Both the position numbers and the translations under genes were made by a program. A stretch of 64,000 nucleotides of DNA from Vibrio sp. SCSIO 43137 (GTDB taxonomy: Bacteria; Pseudomonadota; Gammaproteobacteria; Enterobacterales; Vibrionaceae): the NCBI RefSeq assembly GCF_028201475.1, contig NZ_CP116384.1, positions 434,001 through 498,000 on the forward strand, given 5' to 3'. The stretch's first letter is position 1; each line of letters begins with the position of its first letter. This document shows positions 1 through 9,707 of the stretch, in pieces. The notes under the pieces were generated by a model. That model ran no database searches, was not told where the DNA came from, and saw only the letters and a program-made list of their open reading frames with translations.

Positions 1-1508
1 CTGCAATTTTAATAGAGCGTGCTCTGCGTGATGCGGGAGTTAAAAGCCAGGTAGAGCAAGTTACTCCTCAGCATGCCAGAGCGGAATTTCGTCGTATCAG
101 CGAAGTGATTGATGATGAAATTACCAGTGCTGAACAGCTGTTAGCCAGTGCCATTACTCATGCGGTATCGGCAGAAATTGAACAACTGGAGAGACAGCTT
201 CAGAGTGAACTCGCGTCATTAAAGAATAATCATAAGAGTTATGAGTCTGATGTCGCTAATATTCTGACCCAGATAGAGAATGGTCATATTGATGATGCAA
301 GTCGCTCCCTAGTACAACTGGAGAAACAGCAAAAAGCGCTGAATCATCAGTTAGAGGCATTTCTGGTGAATATTGAAGCTATGACTGAGATGACACTAAA
401 AGTGGTTGAAGATGAAGAGAAAGCCGCTATTTATGGTATGTCTCTTATCGGCTTAATTGCCATTGTTGCTGGTGGCGGTCTGGGCTATCTGTTTACCCGT
501 AGTCTGGTGAAACCTCTGCAGAGGGCGGCTGATGCTTCTCACCGAATGGCGAGTGGTGATCTTTCAGTTTCAGTTCGCGCCGATCATAAAGATGAAATGG
601 GTGTTCTTCTTAATACCATGGATGATACGGCCAGAAAGCTGGAGCAGATGATAGGGAAAGTTCTGCAATCATCCAATCAAATTGCTTCCTCTGCACAGGA
701 GATGGCGGCAGCAACGGAGCAGACCAATCAGGCCATTAACTTCCAGCAGTCTACTACTGAGCAGGTGGTATCGGCTATGAATGAGATGTCGACGACTATT
801 CAGCAGGTCGCTGATCAGGCGGTTAATGCATCTCAGGCAACAGAATCGGCCAATCAGGACGCTAACAGTGGTGTAGAAATTATGACTCACCACCAGAAAG
901 AGGTGGGTTATCTGGTCTCTCAGGTTAGTGAAGCTTCCGAGAAGATTGATACACTGAAAAATGAGAGTAACGATATTGGCAGCTTTGTTACTGTAATTAA
1001 TGAAATCGCCGATCAAACCAATCTGCTGGCGCTGAATGCAGCAATAGAAGCTGCAAGGGCTGGTGAGCAAGGACGTGGATTTGCGGTGGTAGCAGACGAA
1101 GTTCGCTCACTTGCTTTCAGGACTCAGGAAGCCACTCAGCAGATTCAAAAATTGATTGAGCAGCTACAGCAGGGAGCCGTGCTTGCCGTTCAGGTAATGA
1201 ATGAGAGTCGCCTGCAGGTTGAAGCAAGTGTAGAAAGAGCGGCTTCTGCAGGAGAGTCTCTTCAGAGCATTAACCACTCTATCGAGAGTATTAATGGAAT
1301 GAATATGGAGATAGCAACCATCAGTGAGCAGCAATCTATTGTGGCTGAAGAGATAAACCAAAATATGGTTAACATCAGTGAGTCCGGTAAAGAGGTGCTT
1401 GGTGGTTCATACCAGACAGCACTATCCAGTGAATCTCTGGCTGAACTGGCTGTCGAGCTTCGTGAACTGATGGGGCAATTTAAATTGTCGGCTCAGAACG
1501 CCGCTTAA
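1..1508 (+). CDS. Methyl-accepting chemotaxis protein, 5' end outside the window
   Basis: The frame is open from the first bases, so the start codon lies upstream; the GTG at 105 is internal. What remains is the end of a helical periplasmic sensor region, a membrane segment ([18 protein letters not shown]), a HAMP domain (SLVKPLQ onward) and the cytoplasmic signalling helix. The hairpin tip that contacts CheA/CheW is intact ([20 protein letters not shown], then [15 protein letters not shown]). The C-terminus (KLSAQNAA) has no NWETF-type CheR tether. The ligand cannot be inferred. A strong terminator follows the stop, so transcription likely ends here. Confidence 0.95.
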   Translation, partial: AILIERALRDAGVKSQVEQVTPQHARAEFRRISEVIDDEITSAEQLLASAITHAVSAEIEQLERQLQSELASLKNNHKSYESDVANILTQIENGHIDDASRSLVQLEKQQKALNHQLEAFLVNIEAMTEMTLKVVEDEEKAAIYGMSLIGLIAIVAGGGLGYLFTRSLVKPLQRAADASHRMASGDLSVSVRADHKDEMGVLLNTMDDTARKLEQMIGKVLQSSNQIASSAQEMAAATEQTNQAINFQQSTTEQVVSAMNEMSTTIQQVADQAVNASQATESANQDANSGVEIMTHHQKEVGYLVSQVSEASEKIDTLKNESNDIGSFVTVINEIADQTNLLALNAAIEAARAGEQGRGFAVVADEVRSLAFRTQEATQQIQKLIEQLQQGAVLAVQVMNESRLQVEASVERAASAGESLQSINHSIESINGMNMEIATISEQQSIVAEEINQNMVNISESGKEVLGGSYQTALSSESLAELAVELRELMGQFKLSAQNAA

Positions 1509-1534
1509 TAGTTTTACAGGAATGACAAAGTGTA

Positions 1535-1571
1535 AAAAGGCTGCATAAATAAAATATGCAGCCTTTTGTTT
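1535..1571. terminator. Bidirectional intrinsic terminator
   Basis: Perfect 12-bp stem (aaaaggctgcat at 1535-1546, complement at 1556-1567) with a 9-nt loop. It has T-rich sequence to the right and A-rich sequence to the left, so it can serve both the chemoreceptor gene (plus) and the aminotransferase (minus) that converge here. Confidence 0.85.
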
Positions 1572-1617
1572 TATCGTTTCTTCTAACTAACCAGTGCTTC
1601 TAACTAAGCTGCTTAGG

Positions 1618-2805
1618 TTAACTAACAGAGCCTATTACCTCAGAAAGACGCTCTACTGCAAGTTCAAGCTCATGGTCAGATGCATTGGTAAAGTTTAAGC
1701 GCAACGCTGAACTTTGCGGTGAACCTTCAGGGTAAAACACCTTGCTTGGCACGACGGCAACGCCTTTTTCAAGAGAGTTCTTAGCGAGACTCATGGTGTC
1801 TGATTGCGGCAAAGTGAGCCAGACAAACATCCCGCCTTGCACCGGATTAACTTGGCATTTATCGCCCAGTTTCCCTTCAATCTCCCGCATCAATTTCTGG
1901 TATCTGGCTTTATAAAGCTGCTGTGTGCTACTCAGATGATGGTCAAATTCTGGCTGGCTAATCAGTTCAAGTAACAAAGCCTGCATTGGCACGCTGGAGT
2001 GAAGATCTGCTCCCTGTTTTACTTTGATCATAGGGTCTATATAGTTTGCTGCACCGGTAGCTACGCCGAGTCGTAAGCCGGGAGAAGCAATTTTGGAGAA
2101 GGAACGAAGGACTATGGATTTATCCGGGCAAAACTCTGAGACCATAGGCAGTTCATCACCGGAGAATCTGAGTTCCCTGTAGGGAGCATCTTCGACCAGA
2201 GTAACATCGTAGCGGATACAGAGTTCAGCTACTTTCTTCCTCACTTCCAGTGACCAGCAGACACCGGTCGGGTTGTGAAAGTCCGGCACGGCGTAAAACA
2301 GTTTCACAGCCGATTGGGAAAACTGAGTTTCCAAAGCATCAAGATCAGGACCATTTGAGAGCTGAGGCACAGTCAGAATATTTGCCTGACATAAACCGAA
2401 CACCTGCATGGCACCCAGATAGCTTGGTGCTTCCATCACGATATTGTCGCCCGGATTGATAAATGCCCTTGCGAGCAGATCCAAAGCCTGCTGGGAGCCG
2501 GTGCAAACCAAAGCCTTATGATTATCTGCCAGTTGATATTTGTCCCTGAGAAGAGAGAGCAGAGGAGGATAGCCATCTGTGTTGCCATATTGGAAGATAT
2601 CGACTTCACCGGCCAGCTTTTCCATTGCCGGACGGATTAATTGCGTCGGGAAAGTGGACTTATCAGGCAGTCCGCCAGCCAGAGAAATAATGTTTTCATC
2701 GCAGGCCGCCTGAAGGATTTCGCGAATATAAGATGACTGAATTTGCTGAAGAGAGTGTGCCGTTTCCATAAGAGTCGCTTGTTTTTTATTTTTTCCAGCA
2801 TACAA
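1618..2805 (-). CDS. PLP-dependent aminotransferase, class I/II (LysN/2-aminoadipate type)
   Basis: 395-aa fold-type I aminotransferase. The N-terminal SLAGGLPDKSTFP and YGNTDGYPPLLSLL motifs, PDFHNPTG, EDAPYRELRF and the lysine motif SFSKIASPGLRLG (Schiff-base Lys in SFSK) all fit the family that includes 2-aminoadipate transaminase LysN and the enzyme half of MocR regulators. There is no N-terminal GntR helix-turn-helix, so it is a free-standing enzyme. The substrate is not determined. The first start is at 2805; an internal ATG at 2769 (METAHSL) is an alternative. It is divergent from an AraC-family gene 63 bp away, which may regulate it. Confidence 0.88.
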   Translation of the reverse strand: MYAGKNKKQATLMETAHSLQQIQSSYIREILQAACDENIISLAGGLPDKSTFPTQLIRPAMEKLAGEVDIFQYGNTDGYPPLLSLLRDKYQLADNHKALVCTGSQQALDLLARAFINPGDNIVMEAPSYLGAMQVFGLCQANILTVPQLSNGPDLDALETQFSQSAVKLFYAVPDFHNPTGVCWSLEVRKKVAELCIRYDVTLVEDAPYRELRFSGDELPMVSEFCPDKSIVLRSFSKIASPGLRLGVATGAANYIDPMIKVKQGADLHSSVPMQALLLELISQPEFDHHLSSTQQLYKARYQKLMREIEGKLGDKCQVNPVQGGMFVWLTLPQSDTMSLAKNSLEKGVAVVPSKVFYPEGSPQSSALRLNFTNASDHELELAVERLSEVIGSVS

Positions 2806-2868
2806 GGAGTGGTAATTTGCTACATGTCCGTTTATGCTCTATTGATTGTCCATTTATGATGTATTGCT

Positions 2869-3741
2869 ATGGCGGAACCTCAACAATTAGCACGGATAAA
2901 CGATGTGCTGTTTTCCATCCATAAAGATATCAGCCGTGATCTGAACGCTGCTGATCTGGCCAGACAGGCAGCCTATTCCGAGCAGCATTTTCATCGGCTA
3001 TTTAAACATGTGGTGGGAGAGCCTGTTCATCAGTATATCTGTCGCATACGCATGGAGTATGCGGCAAATCAGTTGATGTTCGACCCAAATGCAACTGTGA
3101 TTGATATTGCTAATAAATCGGGCTTTAGTTCTGTCTCTTCTTTCAGCAGGGCATTTAAGCGTCACTTTACCATGTCACCCGGCCAGTGGCGCCGCCATGA
3201 GGCAGATGAGACAGATAAACCTTATTTACGTAATCCCGAGATAGCGGCTTGTTACCGGCGTTTGTCGGGTAAGGTTTTGCCTGAAGCAAAACTGCTTGAG
3301 ATACCAGAACGCAAGGTTGCTTACGTAAGGCATCAGGGGTATGACAGAAGCATAAAATCAGCGTGGCAGTTGTTACTGGCGTGGGCGAAGAGCGAGGGTC
3401 GCGATGACTCCCGGCAGTTCGGACTGCATCACTCAAATCCTGCCTGGGTGGATCTGGATAAGTGCCGCTATGTTGCCTGTATTGAAATTGATCGCCCCCT
3501 TATCAGCAGGGGAAAGGTAAACCAGTTTATTATTCCCGGAGGCCTACATGCCGTGTTCCGTCTGCAAGGCCGCTATGGTGAACTGTTACCCCAGTTAACT
3601 CTTATTCTGGAGCAGTGGCTGCCATCCTCAGGCATGAAAATGAATGCGACGCCGGCCTATGTGCAATATCATAAAAACCATTTCGTTGATGATGATGAAA
3701 AATTTGAGATCGAGTTTTTTCTGCCGGTTAGCTTCTACTAG
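2869..3741 (+). CDS. AraC-family regulator with GyrI-like effector domain
   Basis: 290 aa. An N-terminal AraC double helix-turn-helix (about residues 8-110, with DLARQAAYSEQHFHRLFKH and IANKSGFSSVSSFSRAFKRHF) is followed by a GyrI-like/AraC effector-binding domain (about 130-290, from LLEIPERKVAYVRHQGY). This is the SoxS/Rob-like order: DNA-binding domain first and a small-molecule pocket second. It is divergent from the aminotransferase. Its last codon overlaps the end of the convergent zinc ribbon gene by 4 bp. Confidence 0.9.
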   Translation: MAEPQQLARINDVLFSIHKDISRDLNAADLARQAAYSEQHFHRLFKHVVGEPVHQYICRIRMEYAANQLMFDPNATVIDIANKSGFSSVSSFSRAFKRHFTMSPGQWRRHEADETDKPYLRNPEIAACYRRLSGKVLPEAKLLEIPERKVAYVRHQGYDRSIKSAWQLLLAWAKSEGRDDSRQFGLHHSNPAWVDLDKCRYVACIEIDRPLISRGKVNQFIIPGGLHAVFRLQGRYGELLPQLTLILEQWLPSSGMKMNATPAYVQYHKNHFVDDDEKFEIEFFLPVSFY

Positions 3742-3944
3742 CCAGTTGATGCATTACGTTGATGGTGGTCTTTAGAGACCGCCTTGTTGCTGATATGGCG
3801 AAGATCCCATATATAGACAGGTGATGACGACGCGCAATCATCACAAACAATATGTGCTTCCTTTTCTTCACTGCCCCATGCTGAGCGTAGGTATTCCAGT
3901 GATAGTTTTCGGCTTCCGCAGAACGGGCATTGTTTATGGCTCAT
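3738..3944 (-). CDS. Small zinc-ribbon protein (Lar-like fold)
   Basis: 68 aa with two paired cysteine knuckles (CPFCGS near the N-terminus and CDDC about 25 residues later), predicting a single zinc ribbon. The spacing and the CPFCG start resemble Lar-type restriction-alleviation proteins, but the similarity is only architectural and no such role is claimed. It starts 10 bp after the stop of the TetR gene on the same strand, so the two are probably co-transcribed. Confidence 0.7.
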   Translation of the reverse strand: MSHKQCPFCGSRKLSLEYLRSAWGSEEKEAHIVCDDCASSSPVYIWDLRHISNKAVSKDHHQRNASTG

Positions 3945-3954
3945 ATCGGTTTCT

Positions 3955-4587
3955 CTAAAAGGTTAATTGCGCTGGTTTTACAGGGGTGGAGTGGCTGCCT
4001 TGCGTCAGCAGGTGTTCAATTACCTGCCAGACATCCTGAAAACGTTTTTCCAGTGTTTCCAGATCGTCTTGTATGCAGAGACTAAACAAGCCTTCAAGCA
4101 TGGCAGTTATGGAAAATGATAGAGTTTCTACACTGATTTGCGCGCAGGTATGGGCATTTTTTTCTATGCTGTTTCGCACCGAGTCCGTGATTAACTCGTC
4201 GCAGTAGTTAAACTGTTTCAGCAGTTCATCATTGTCTCTGATCTCATGGACAATAGTTGAGAAAGCGTAGGTCAGGCGGTAATACTCAAGGCTTTCTGCA
4301 ATGTAATTCTTCAGGTTATCAAGATAGTGACCTTCTGTATTCAACAGCTCAATCTGCTTAGTTATATGCTGACTAAACTGGTCCAGAATAGCTGTCACTA
4401 TGGCATCTTTTCCGGAAAAGTAGTGATAAATCGCGCCCTGTGAAAGTCCGGTGTAGGCGACCAGTTCATTCATGGTGGTTTTGCTGTATCCCTTTTCAAT
4501 AAAACAGTTCATTGCAGAACTAAGGATCTGCTCTCTGCGCTCAACTCCCGACTTATGTTTGGTACCCGTACGGTTTTTCTGATTCAT
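3955..4587 (-). CDS. TetR/AcrR-family transcriptional repressor
   Basis: 210 aa. A typical TetR N-terminal helix-turn-helix spans about residues 15-65 (REQILSSAMNCFIEKGYSKTTM, then GLSQGAIYHYFSGKDAI), followed by an all-helical ligand/dimerisation domain with no recognisable specificity. A palindromic operator candidate sits about 55-90 bp upstream, suggesting autoregulation. The only co-directional partner is the zinc ribbon gene; the upstream LysR gene is on the same strand but separated by 128 bp. Confidence 0.9.
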   Translation of the reverse strand: MNQKNRTGTKHKSGVERREQILSSAMNCFIEKGYSKTTMNELVAYTGLSQGAIYHYFSGKDAIVTAILDQFSQHITKQIELLNTEGHYLDNLKNYIAESLEYYRLTYAFSTIVHEIRDNDELLKQFNYCDELITDSVRNSIEKNAHTCAQISVETLSFSITAMLEGLFSLCIQDDLETLEKRFQDVWQVIEHLLTQGSHSTPVKPAQLTF

Positions 4588-4639
4588 CTCTTTTACTGCG
4601 TTAATAGGTTAAGAAAAAACTATCTGTTGAAATAAAGTG

Positions 4640-4674
4640 ACCGCTCGGTATATTATCAACGGGTAAACCGACCG
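4640..4674. promoter_or_regulatory. Candidate TetR operator upstream of the TetR gene
   Basis: accgctcggt at 4640-4649 is a palindrome (accg-ct-cggt). A second copy of the half-site motif (accgaccg, 4667-4674) lies 17 bp further on. The position just upstream of the TetR start and the symmetry fit an autoregulatory operator. Binding is inferred. Confidence 0.45.
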
Positions 4675-4715
4675 TAAAGTTTATTTTGATGTGAGTGAGG
4701 GTTTTAATTGCAAAA

Positions 4716-5603
4716 TCAGATTGCAGATTCCAGCAACCAATTCGTTAACTGAGCCAGAGAGTCGCTTTGCCGGTTCTTTGGCTGAAGCAGAAAGTAGCTG
4801 TTGCCTGATGCAACACTCTCTTGATAAGGGGCGATAATCCGCCCCATTTGCAAATCCTGCTCCGCCAGTGTTATGTCCCCAATAACCAAGCCAAATCCCT
4901 GCATTGCGGCATTCATAGCCTGATCCAGCGTTGAAAATACCTGATTGTGCTTGCTGCTGATCTCTTCTCTTTTCAGATGAGATAACCACAATTTCCAGTC
5001 GCTCTGCTCCTGATTAGAGTGAAGCCAGGTATAACCGGCTAAAGTTTCAGTAAAAGGTTGCTGGCTTTCGCGCAAAATATCCGGCCTGCACATGGGCGTA
5101 AGGAACTCATCGAACAATAAATGGCTTAATATTGAAGGTGAAGCCGGCTTTTTGCCATAAGCGATGACCGCATCAAAGGGCTCAAAACTGGGTTCTGGCT
5201 GGTGTTTTATGGTAGAAGTCAGCTCTACATCGATATCAGGGAAGGCCTGCTGGAATGCCATTAACTTAGGTAGCAGCCATGGAGTGATACAGCTTGGAGC
5301 GTTCAGGGTCAGCTTATTGGCAGAGGCGGCCACACTACTAAGCACCTGATGCAGGTTTGCCAGCGACTCTTTTAACACCGGGCGTAATGCTGCTCCTTTT
5401 TCCGTCAGGGAAAGCCCGCGTGCATTGCGGTAAAATAGTGCCGTACCCATGTATTCCTCAAGAGACTGGATCTGTCTGCTTACCGCGCCCTGAGTCAGGT
5501 TCAGTTCCTGAGCAGCATGAGTAAAATTCAGACTTTCAGCGGTTACCAGAAAGGCTTGCAAAGATTTAATACTTGGAAGGCTGTTTTGCACTATATTACC
5601 CAC
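4716..5603 (-). CDS. LysR-family transcriptional regulator (GcvA-like)
   Basis: 295 aa with an N-terminal winged HTH (SLQAFLVTAESLNFTHAAQELNLTQGAVSRQIQSLE, broken here by length only) and a periplasmic-binding-like effector domain. The alternation SLNFTHAA..LNLTQGAVSRQI and RNARGLSLTEKG resembles the GcvA subgroup. It is divergent from the HisC-like gene across 182 bp, the classic LysR arrangement for controlling the divergent operon, so the aminotransferase and binding protein are its likely targets. Confidence 0.9.
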   Translation of the reverse strand: MGNIVQNSLPSIKSLQAFLVTAESLNFTHAAQELNLTQGAVSRQIQSLEEYMGTALFYRNARGLSLTEKGAALRPVLKESLANLHQVLSSVAASANKLTLNAPSCITPWLLPKLMAFQQAFPDIDVELTSTIKHQPEPSFEPFDAVIAYGKKPASPSILSHLLFDEFLTPMCRPDILRESQQPFTETLAGYTWLHSNQEQSDWKLWLSHLKREEISSKHNQVFSTLDQAMNAAMQGFGLVIGDITLAEQDLQMGRIIAPYQESVASGNSYFLLQPKNRQSDSLAQLTNWLLESAI

Positions 5604-5794
5604 TCGTCAGTCAGAACTTATATCATTATAGCTATGAAAAAATATCATGGCTAGTATGTTTTTAATTCGATTCTATTTTTCGCCTCAATTTGATTGAATA
5701 ACCAAATAGCATTCATAATTGAGCGAATAAATACCTTTAGAGTGAAAAAGAATGCTTAATAATTGACTAACTATTTTATGTTAAGGTGCAAAAA

Positions 5795-6862
5795 TTGTCT
5801 TCTTTAGCCAGCCGATTAGTTCCAGAGGCCGTAAAAAAATTAATACCCTATCAGTCAGCAAGAAGGATTGGCGGATCAGGGCGAATCTGGCTGAATGCCA
5901 ATGAACTTGAAACGCCGCTGGCCTATGACAGCTCTGCATCTGGTTATCACAGGTACCCGGATTTTATGCCGGCACAGATTGCACAGGCTTACCAGAATTA
6001 TGCGGGAATAAATAAGGCAACAATAGCGGTACGGGGAGCGGACGAGGCCATCGATCTGCTAATCAGAACCTTCTGTCAGCCGGGCAAAGATAAGATAGTT
6101 ATCTGTTCACCGACTTATGCCATGTATGAGTTTTGTGCTGATGCACTGGCAATAGATACTCTGGATGTGCCGCTGAACAGAGATTTCTCCCTTGACTGTG
6201 AGCAGGTGGTTAAGCAGGCAGAAAACGCCAATCTGATTTTTCTCTGCTCTCCCAATAACCCGACAGGTAATGTGATTGCCAGAGAGCAGATAGTCGACGT
6301 TCTGGAAGGTACTAAGCAGAGCACACTTGTGGTGGTGGATGAAGCCTATATAGAGTTTGAACCAGAAACCAGCGTGCTCTCTCTGATGGAGGAATATCCG
6401 CATCTTGTTGTTATCCGCACTCTCTCTAAGGCGTTTGGTCTTGCAGCAGTCCGTTGTGGCTATATCGTGGCCGATGATAGCGTGATGAGTTATGTGGAAA
6501 AACTGATTCCGCCTTATCCGATTCCCGATAGCTCGGCAGAGATCGTTCTCAAGGCGCTTTCGGCTGAAGGGCTGGAGTGTGTCAGCCGTTCTACAGCAGA
6601 GTTAAAACAGACAAGGGACTGGTTTACCAGCCAGTTAGGGCAGTTTGATTTTATTCAGACTGTTTATCCGTCATCAACTAACTTTGTGCTGCTGCGTTGT
6701 AGGGAAAATGCCGCACTGTTTGAATATCTGAAAGAGCACGGAATAGTAACCAGAAACCAGCACCATGAGCCGGCGCTTCGTCACTGCGTAAGGATAACAA
6801 TCGGCACCAGACAAAGCATGGCTGAGCTTATTGAAGTGTTACAACAATTTAATGGTCAGTGA
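5795..6862 (+). CDS. HisC-like aminotransferase (histidinol-phosphate aminotransferase family), stand-alone copy
   Basis: About 355 aa, fold-type I PLP enzyme. NANELETPL, YHRYPD, SPNNPTGN, VVDEAYIEF, the lysine motif RTLSKAFGLAAVRCGY and the C-terminal R-x-T-x-G (VRITIGT) are diagnostic of HisC. A GTG at 5786 opens the frame, but the ribosome site aagg (5783-5786) overlaps it and is well spaced for the TTG at 5795, which I prefer. The gene is not in a his operon. With the LysR regulator and the downstream basic-amino-acid binding protein it more likely serves amino acid use or scavenging than biosynthesis, which is inference. Confidence 0.88.
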   Translation: MSSLASRLVPEAVKKLIPYQSARRIGGSGRIWLNANELETPLAYDSSASGYHRYPDFMPAQIAQAYQNYAGINKATIAVRGADEAIDLLIRTFCQPGKDKIVICSPTYAMYEFCADALAIDTLDVPLNRDFSLDCEQVVKQAENANLIFLCSPNNPTGNVIAREQIVDVLEGTKQSTLVVVDEAYIEFEPETSVLSLMEEYPHLVVIRTLSKAFGLAAVRCGYIVADDSVMSYVEKLIPPYPIPDSSAEIVLKALSAEGLECVSRSTAELKQTRDWFTSQLGQFDFIQTVYPSSTNFVLLRCRENAALFEYLKEHGIVTRNQHHEPALRHCVRITIGTRQSMAELIEVLQQFNGQ

Positions 6863-6949
6863 CAATTGAGTTGCTGACCTGGAACTAGGAAGATCAGGTT
6901 TATGGCCTGTTAACAAACAATAAAACTATCTGATTCAAAGGAACTGAAA

Positions 6950-7726
6950 ATGAAAAAAATCCCCCTGATACTGGGCTGTCTGGTAACTTTGCTGTCTGCT
7001 CCTTCCGCATTTGCAGCGGATAAAGAGGTTCGACTCTCTTCTGACTTTACTTATCCTCCTTTTAACTACAAAAATGAGCAGGGAAAGCCGGTCGGTTTTG
7101 ATATAGAGATTGCTGATGCTTTGTGTGCTCAGGCTCAGCTTAAATGCAGTTGGGTATCACAAAACTGGGATGCCCTCATTCCAAGCCTGCTGGCGCGAAA
7201 ATCTGATGTCATTATGGCTTCGATGCGGATCACAGAAGAGCGTAAGCAGCGCATCCTGTTTACGGATAAGTACTATCAGACTCCGGCCCGATTTGTTGCC
7301 GCAAAGGGGGCAGATATTCAGATTTCTAAGTCTGGCCTGCAAGATAAAGTGATTGGTGTTCAGCAAGGCACCATTCATGACCGTTATGTCACGGATAAGT
7401 TTGCTGATGTAGCCAAGATTAAGCGCTATACAGGGCAGGATGAAGTTTATCTTGATATGCAGAACGGCCGTCTGGATGTGACCTTTGGTAACTCAGATCA
7501 ACTGGCGCTGGCGTTTCTGGAAAAAGAGCAGGGCAGTGGCTTTGAGTTTAAAGGAGAGCCTGTGACCGACAAAGCTTATATTGGTGAAGGCACCGCACTG
7601 GCACTAAGAAAGCAGGATAAAGCGTTAGCAGAGAAGTTTAACAAAGCTATCGCAGAAATTCGTGCCAACGGAACGTACGACAAGATTGCCGCTAAGTATT
7701 TCTCATTCGATATTTACGGCGAATAA
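6950..7726 (+). CDS. Periplasmic amino-acid-binding protein (HisJ/ArgT/ArtJ family)
   Basis: 258 aa with a clean signal peptide ending SAPSAFA-AD. The family core is present: FTYPPFNYKNEQGKPVGFDIEIADALC, then ALIPSLLARKSDVIMASM, TEERKQRILFTDKYY and the GVQQGT hinge (cut short here). This is the solute-binding component for lysine/arginine/histidine-type ABC importers. No permease or ATPase gene adjoins it, so it must dock with a transporter encoded elsewhere. It follows the HisC-like gene by 87 bp with its own ribosome site (aaagga). Confidence 0.9.
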   Translation: MKKIPLILGCLVTLLSAPSAFAADKEVRLSSDFTYPPFNYKNEQGKPVGFDIEIADALCAQAQLKCSWVSQNWDALIPSLLARKSDVIMASMRITEERKQRILFTDKYYQTPARFVAAKGADIQISKSGLQDKVIGVQQGTIHDRYVTDKFADVAKIKRYTGQDEVYLDMQNGRLDVTFGNSDQLALAFLEKEQGSGFEFKGEPVTDKAYIGEGTALALRKQDKALAEKFNKAIAEIRANGTYDKIAAKYFSFDIYGE

Positions 7727-7734
7727 ACAAACCG

Positions 7735-7758
7735 GACTCAGGCTAGGCGGCCTGAGTC
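7735..7758. terminator. Hairpin between convergent genes
   Basis: Perfect 9-bp stem gactcaggc (7735-7743) / gcctgagtc (7750-7758) with a 6-nt loop. It sits between the binding-protein gene (plus) and the SgrR-like gene (minus), whose stop codon is inside the right arm. There is no long T tract, so termination strength is uncertain. Confidence 0.6.
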
Positions 7759-9535
7759 ACTCTTCCTGCCATACATCCTGAAAAGCCGGCCACCCCCAGT
7801 CGGTTATAGAAACATCTTTTAATAAACCTTCAAACTGCAGTGTCTGACGATGATGGAGCAGAGGAACAATCCAGTTTTCGTTAATCATGGTTGATGAGAG
7901 TGATTCCAGCTTATCCAGATACTCTGTTATGTCGCAATTTGATCTGACAATAGAGAGCTGCTGTCCAAGCCATAAATTGGCTTCCGGTGAGAGGCAGTGG
8001 TGGAAAGAAGAGTGGGAACTGAACCAGCGAAACGCCGAGACAGGGCGGTTATCATCCAGATTAAAGGAGTTGAGGATGATCTGCTCATCCAGTAACTTTT
8101 GCTGGCTTCGCTGTTGCAGCTCCTGATAGCTGTATATATTGAGGCTGCACTTCACCCCGAGCCCGTAAAGGGTGTCTGTAATAATGTTTGCTACTTCTTT
8201 CAGGGCAAAATGATCATAGACAGCAATGGTGATGGATTCTGGTAACTCAGCGATATCGCGGGAAATTGTCTGAATTTTGCACCAGCCCGGCAGCAGGTTA
8301 AAAGCAGCATCTGCTTCGATCCGCTCTTCTCTCTCTTGTAGCTTGTCGAGGATGGTTTGAGAAGTGAAGAGTTGCGCCAGATAGCGGCGTTGAGCAGCGC
8401 TCAAACCGGCATACTGCGGATTCATATTAAACTGCATATAAATAGAGCCATCTTCAATGCGGGTGTACTCTCTATCCTGTGCGATCTGCTCAGGACTTTT
8501 CATATCAGATAGTTCCTCTTCTGCGGAAAGAAAGTGCGAGCAGGTTGATGAAGCGTGCTTTGCCAGCCGGGTATCAATTCGCGTTGTACCGAAAGCAGAA
8601 TTACCTTTATTTTCCTGCTGAACCTGCCAGATAGTGACGGAATCTGTAAGAGCCCGGTAGCCAAAGTAGTGATCAAATGCGTGTAGCCTGAGCCTCTGTT
8701 CTGAGTGCTCAGTGACCTGAAACATACCACTACCGGTAACAACCCCTGTGTGGTTTAGCTGACTTTCCGGCTGAACAGAGTAGCGGATATCAGACAGTAA
8801 ACCAGCGAGACCTCTGTCACTTGTTGATAAGTGGAAAATAATGCTTTGGCCTTGAGCCTGAATAGATTTTACATGTTCCAGTTCCTGCCTGTACTCAGGA
8901 TAGCTACTGAGTTTTGTAAATAACGCCGCCAGATTTTGTGCACTAATAGGTTCACCATTATGAAAGCTCAGATTAGGGCGCAGAAAGAACCGCCAGCAGG
9001 TGTGGTCATTTTCGCTTCGCCAATGGTGCGCCAACTGGGGAGTGAGCTTACCAGAGCTATCGCAACTGATCAGGCAGCTGTAGATTTGCCGTATTAAAAA
9101 CCTTTCGCTGTTTCTATGAGGAAGGTGCGGCAGTAACGGAGCAAACCGACGCGGATAAGTGAGCTGAAGGTGCAGGTTACCTTCCCGCCTTTTTACCCCT
9201 GAGGTTAGTTGTAGTAGTTGGCTAAATCTTTCATGGTTATCCCCGAGTAACTCAAGTGCAGATTCATACTTTCCTGACTGAATGAGTTCACCGGCAATCT
9301 GATTTTCAAGCTCTTCCTTTGAGTAAAGAAGATGAAGCTGAGAACGGTTGTTTCTACCCACTTTGGGTTGCCAGTGAAGCCAGTTCAACTGCTGCATCTG
9401 GCTCAACAATGTTCTGGTATGACGCGGGGTAGAGGAGAGCTGCCCGGCAATATCTGCAAGAGCCAGACTAAGAGGCTTTTTGCTGCCGAGTGGCTGCAAG
9501 CGGGCGTAGTATCTGAAAAGACGAAGCTGACTCAA
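7757..9535 (-). CDS. SgrR-like transcriptional regulator (HTH plus solute-binding domain)
   Basis: 592 aa. The N-terminal winged helix (about residues 1-110, RLFRYYARL onward) is fused to a family-5 solute-binding-like domain (about 160-560: LTPQLAHHWRSEND, FHNGEPISAQNLAALF). This is the architecture of E. coli SgrR, which senses sugar-phosphate stress and activates the divergent sgrS/sgrT RNA. The divergent side here holds a 44-codon ORF and structured DNA instead of a recognisable SgrS, so the name is by architecture only. The effector is unknown. Confidence 0.85.
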   Translation of the reverse strand: MSQLRLFRYYARLQPLGSKKPLSLALADIAGQLSSTPRHTRTLLSQMQQLNWLHWQPKVGRNNRSQLHLLYSKEELENQIAGELIQSGKYESALELLGDNHERFSQLLQLTSGVKRREGNLHLQLTYPRRFAPLLPHLPHRNSERFLIRQIYSCLISCDSSGKLTPQLAHHWRSENDHTCWRFFLRPNLSFHNGEPISAQNLAALFTKLSSYPEYRQELEHVKSIQAQGQSIIFHLSTSDRGLAGLLSDIRYSVQPESQLNHTGVVTGSGMFQVTEHSEQRLRLHAFDHYFGYRALTDSVTIWQVQQENKGNSAFGTTRIDTRLAKHASSTCSHFLSAEEELSDMKSPEQIAQDREYTRIEDGSIYMQFNMNPQYAGLSAAQRRYLAQLFTSQTILDKLQEREERIEADAAFNLLPGWCKIQTISRDIAELPESITIAVYDHFALKEVANIITDTLYGLGVKCSLNIYSYQELQQRSQQKLLDEQIILNSFNLDDNRPVSAFRWFSSHSSFHHCLSPEANLWLGQQLSIVRSNCDITEYLDKLESLSSTMINENWIVPLLHHRQTLQFEGLLKDVSITDWGWPAFQDVWQEE

Positions 9536-9707
9536 AATAAGAAACCTTGTTGAAGATGATTTCCCTATTTAAGCAAAATTAACCCTGAAAAGGCAATTTT
9601 TCGGGGTTTCCATAATAAATAAGGAACAAATATATTTTAGATTCTCTGTTTTTTGCTTCCTATTTTAAGGCAATAATGGTTGCAACTGAAGCAGAGAGGT
9701 AAGTTGT

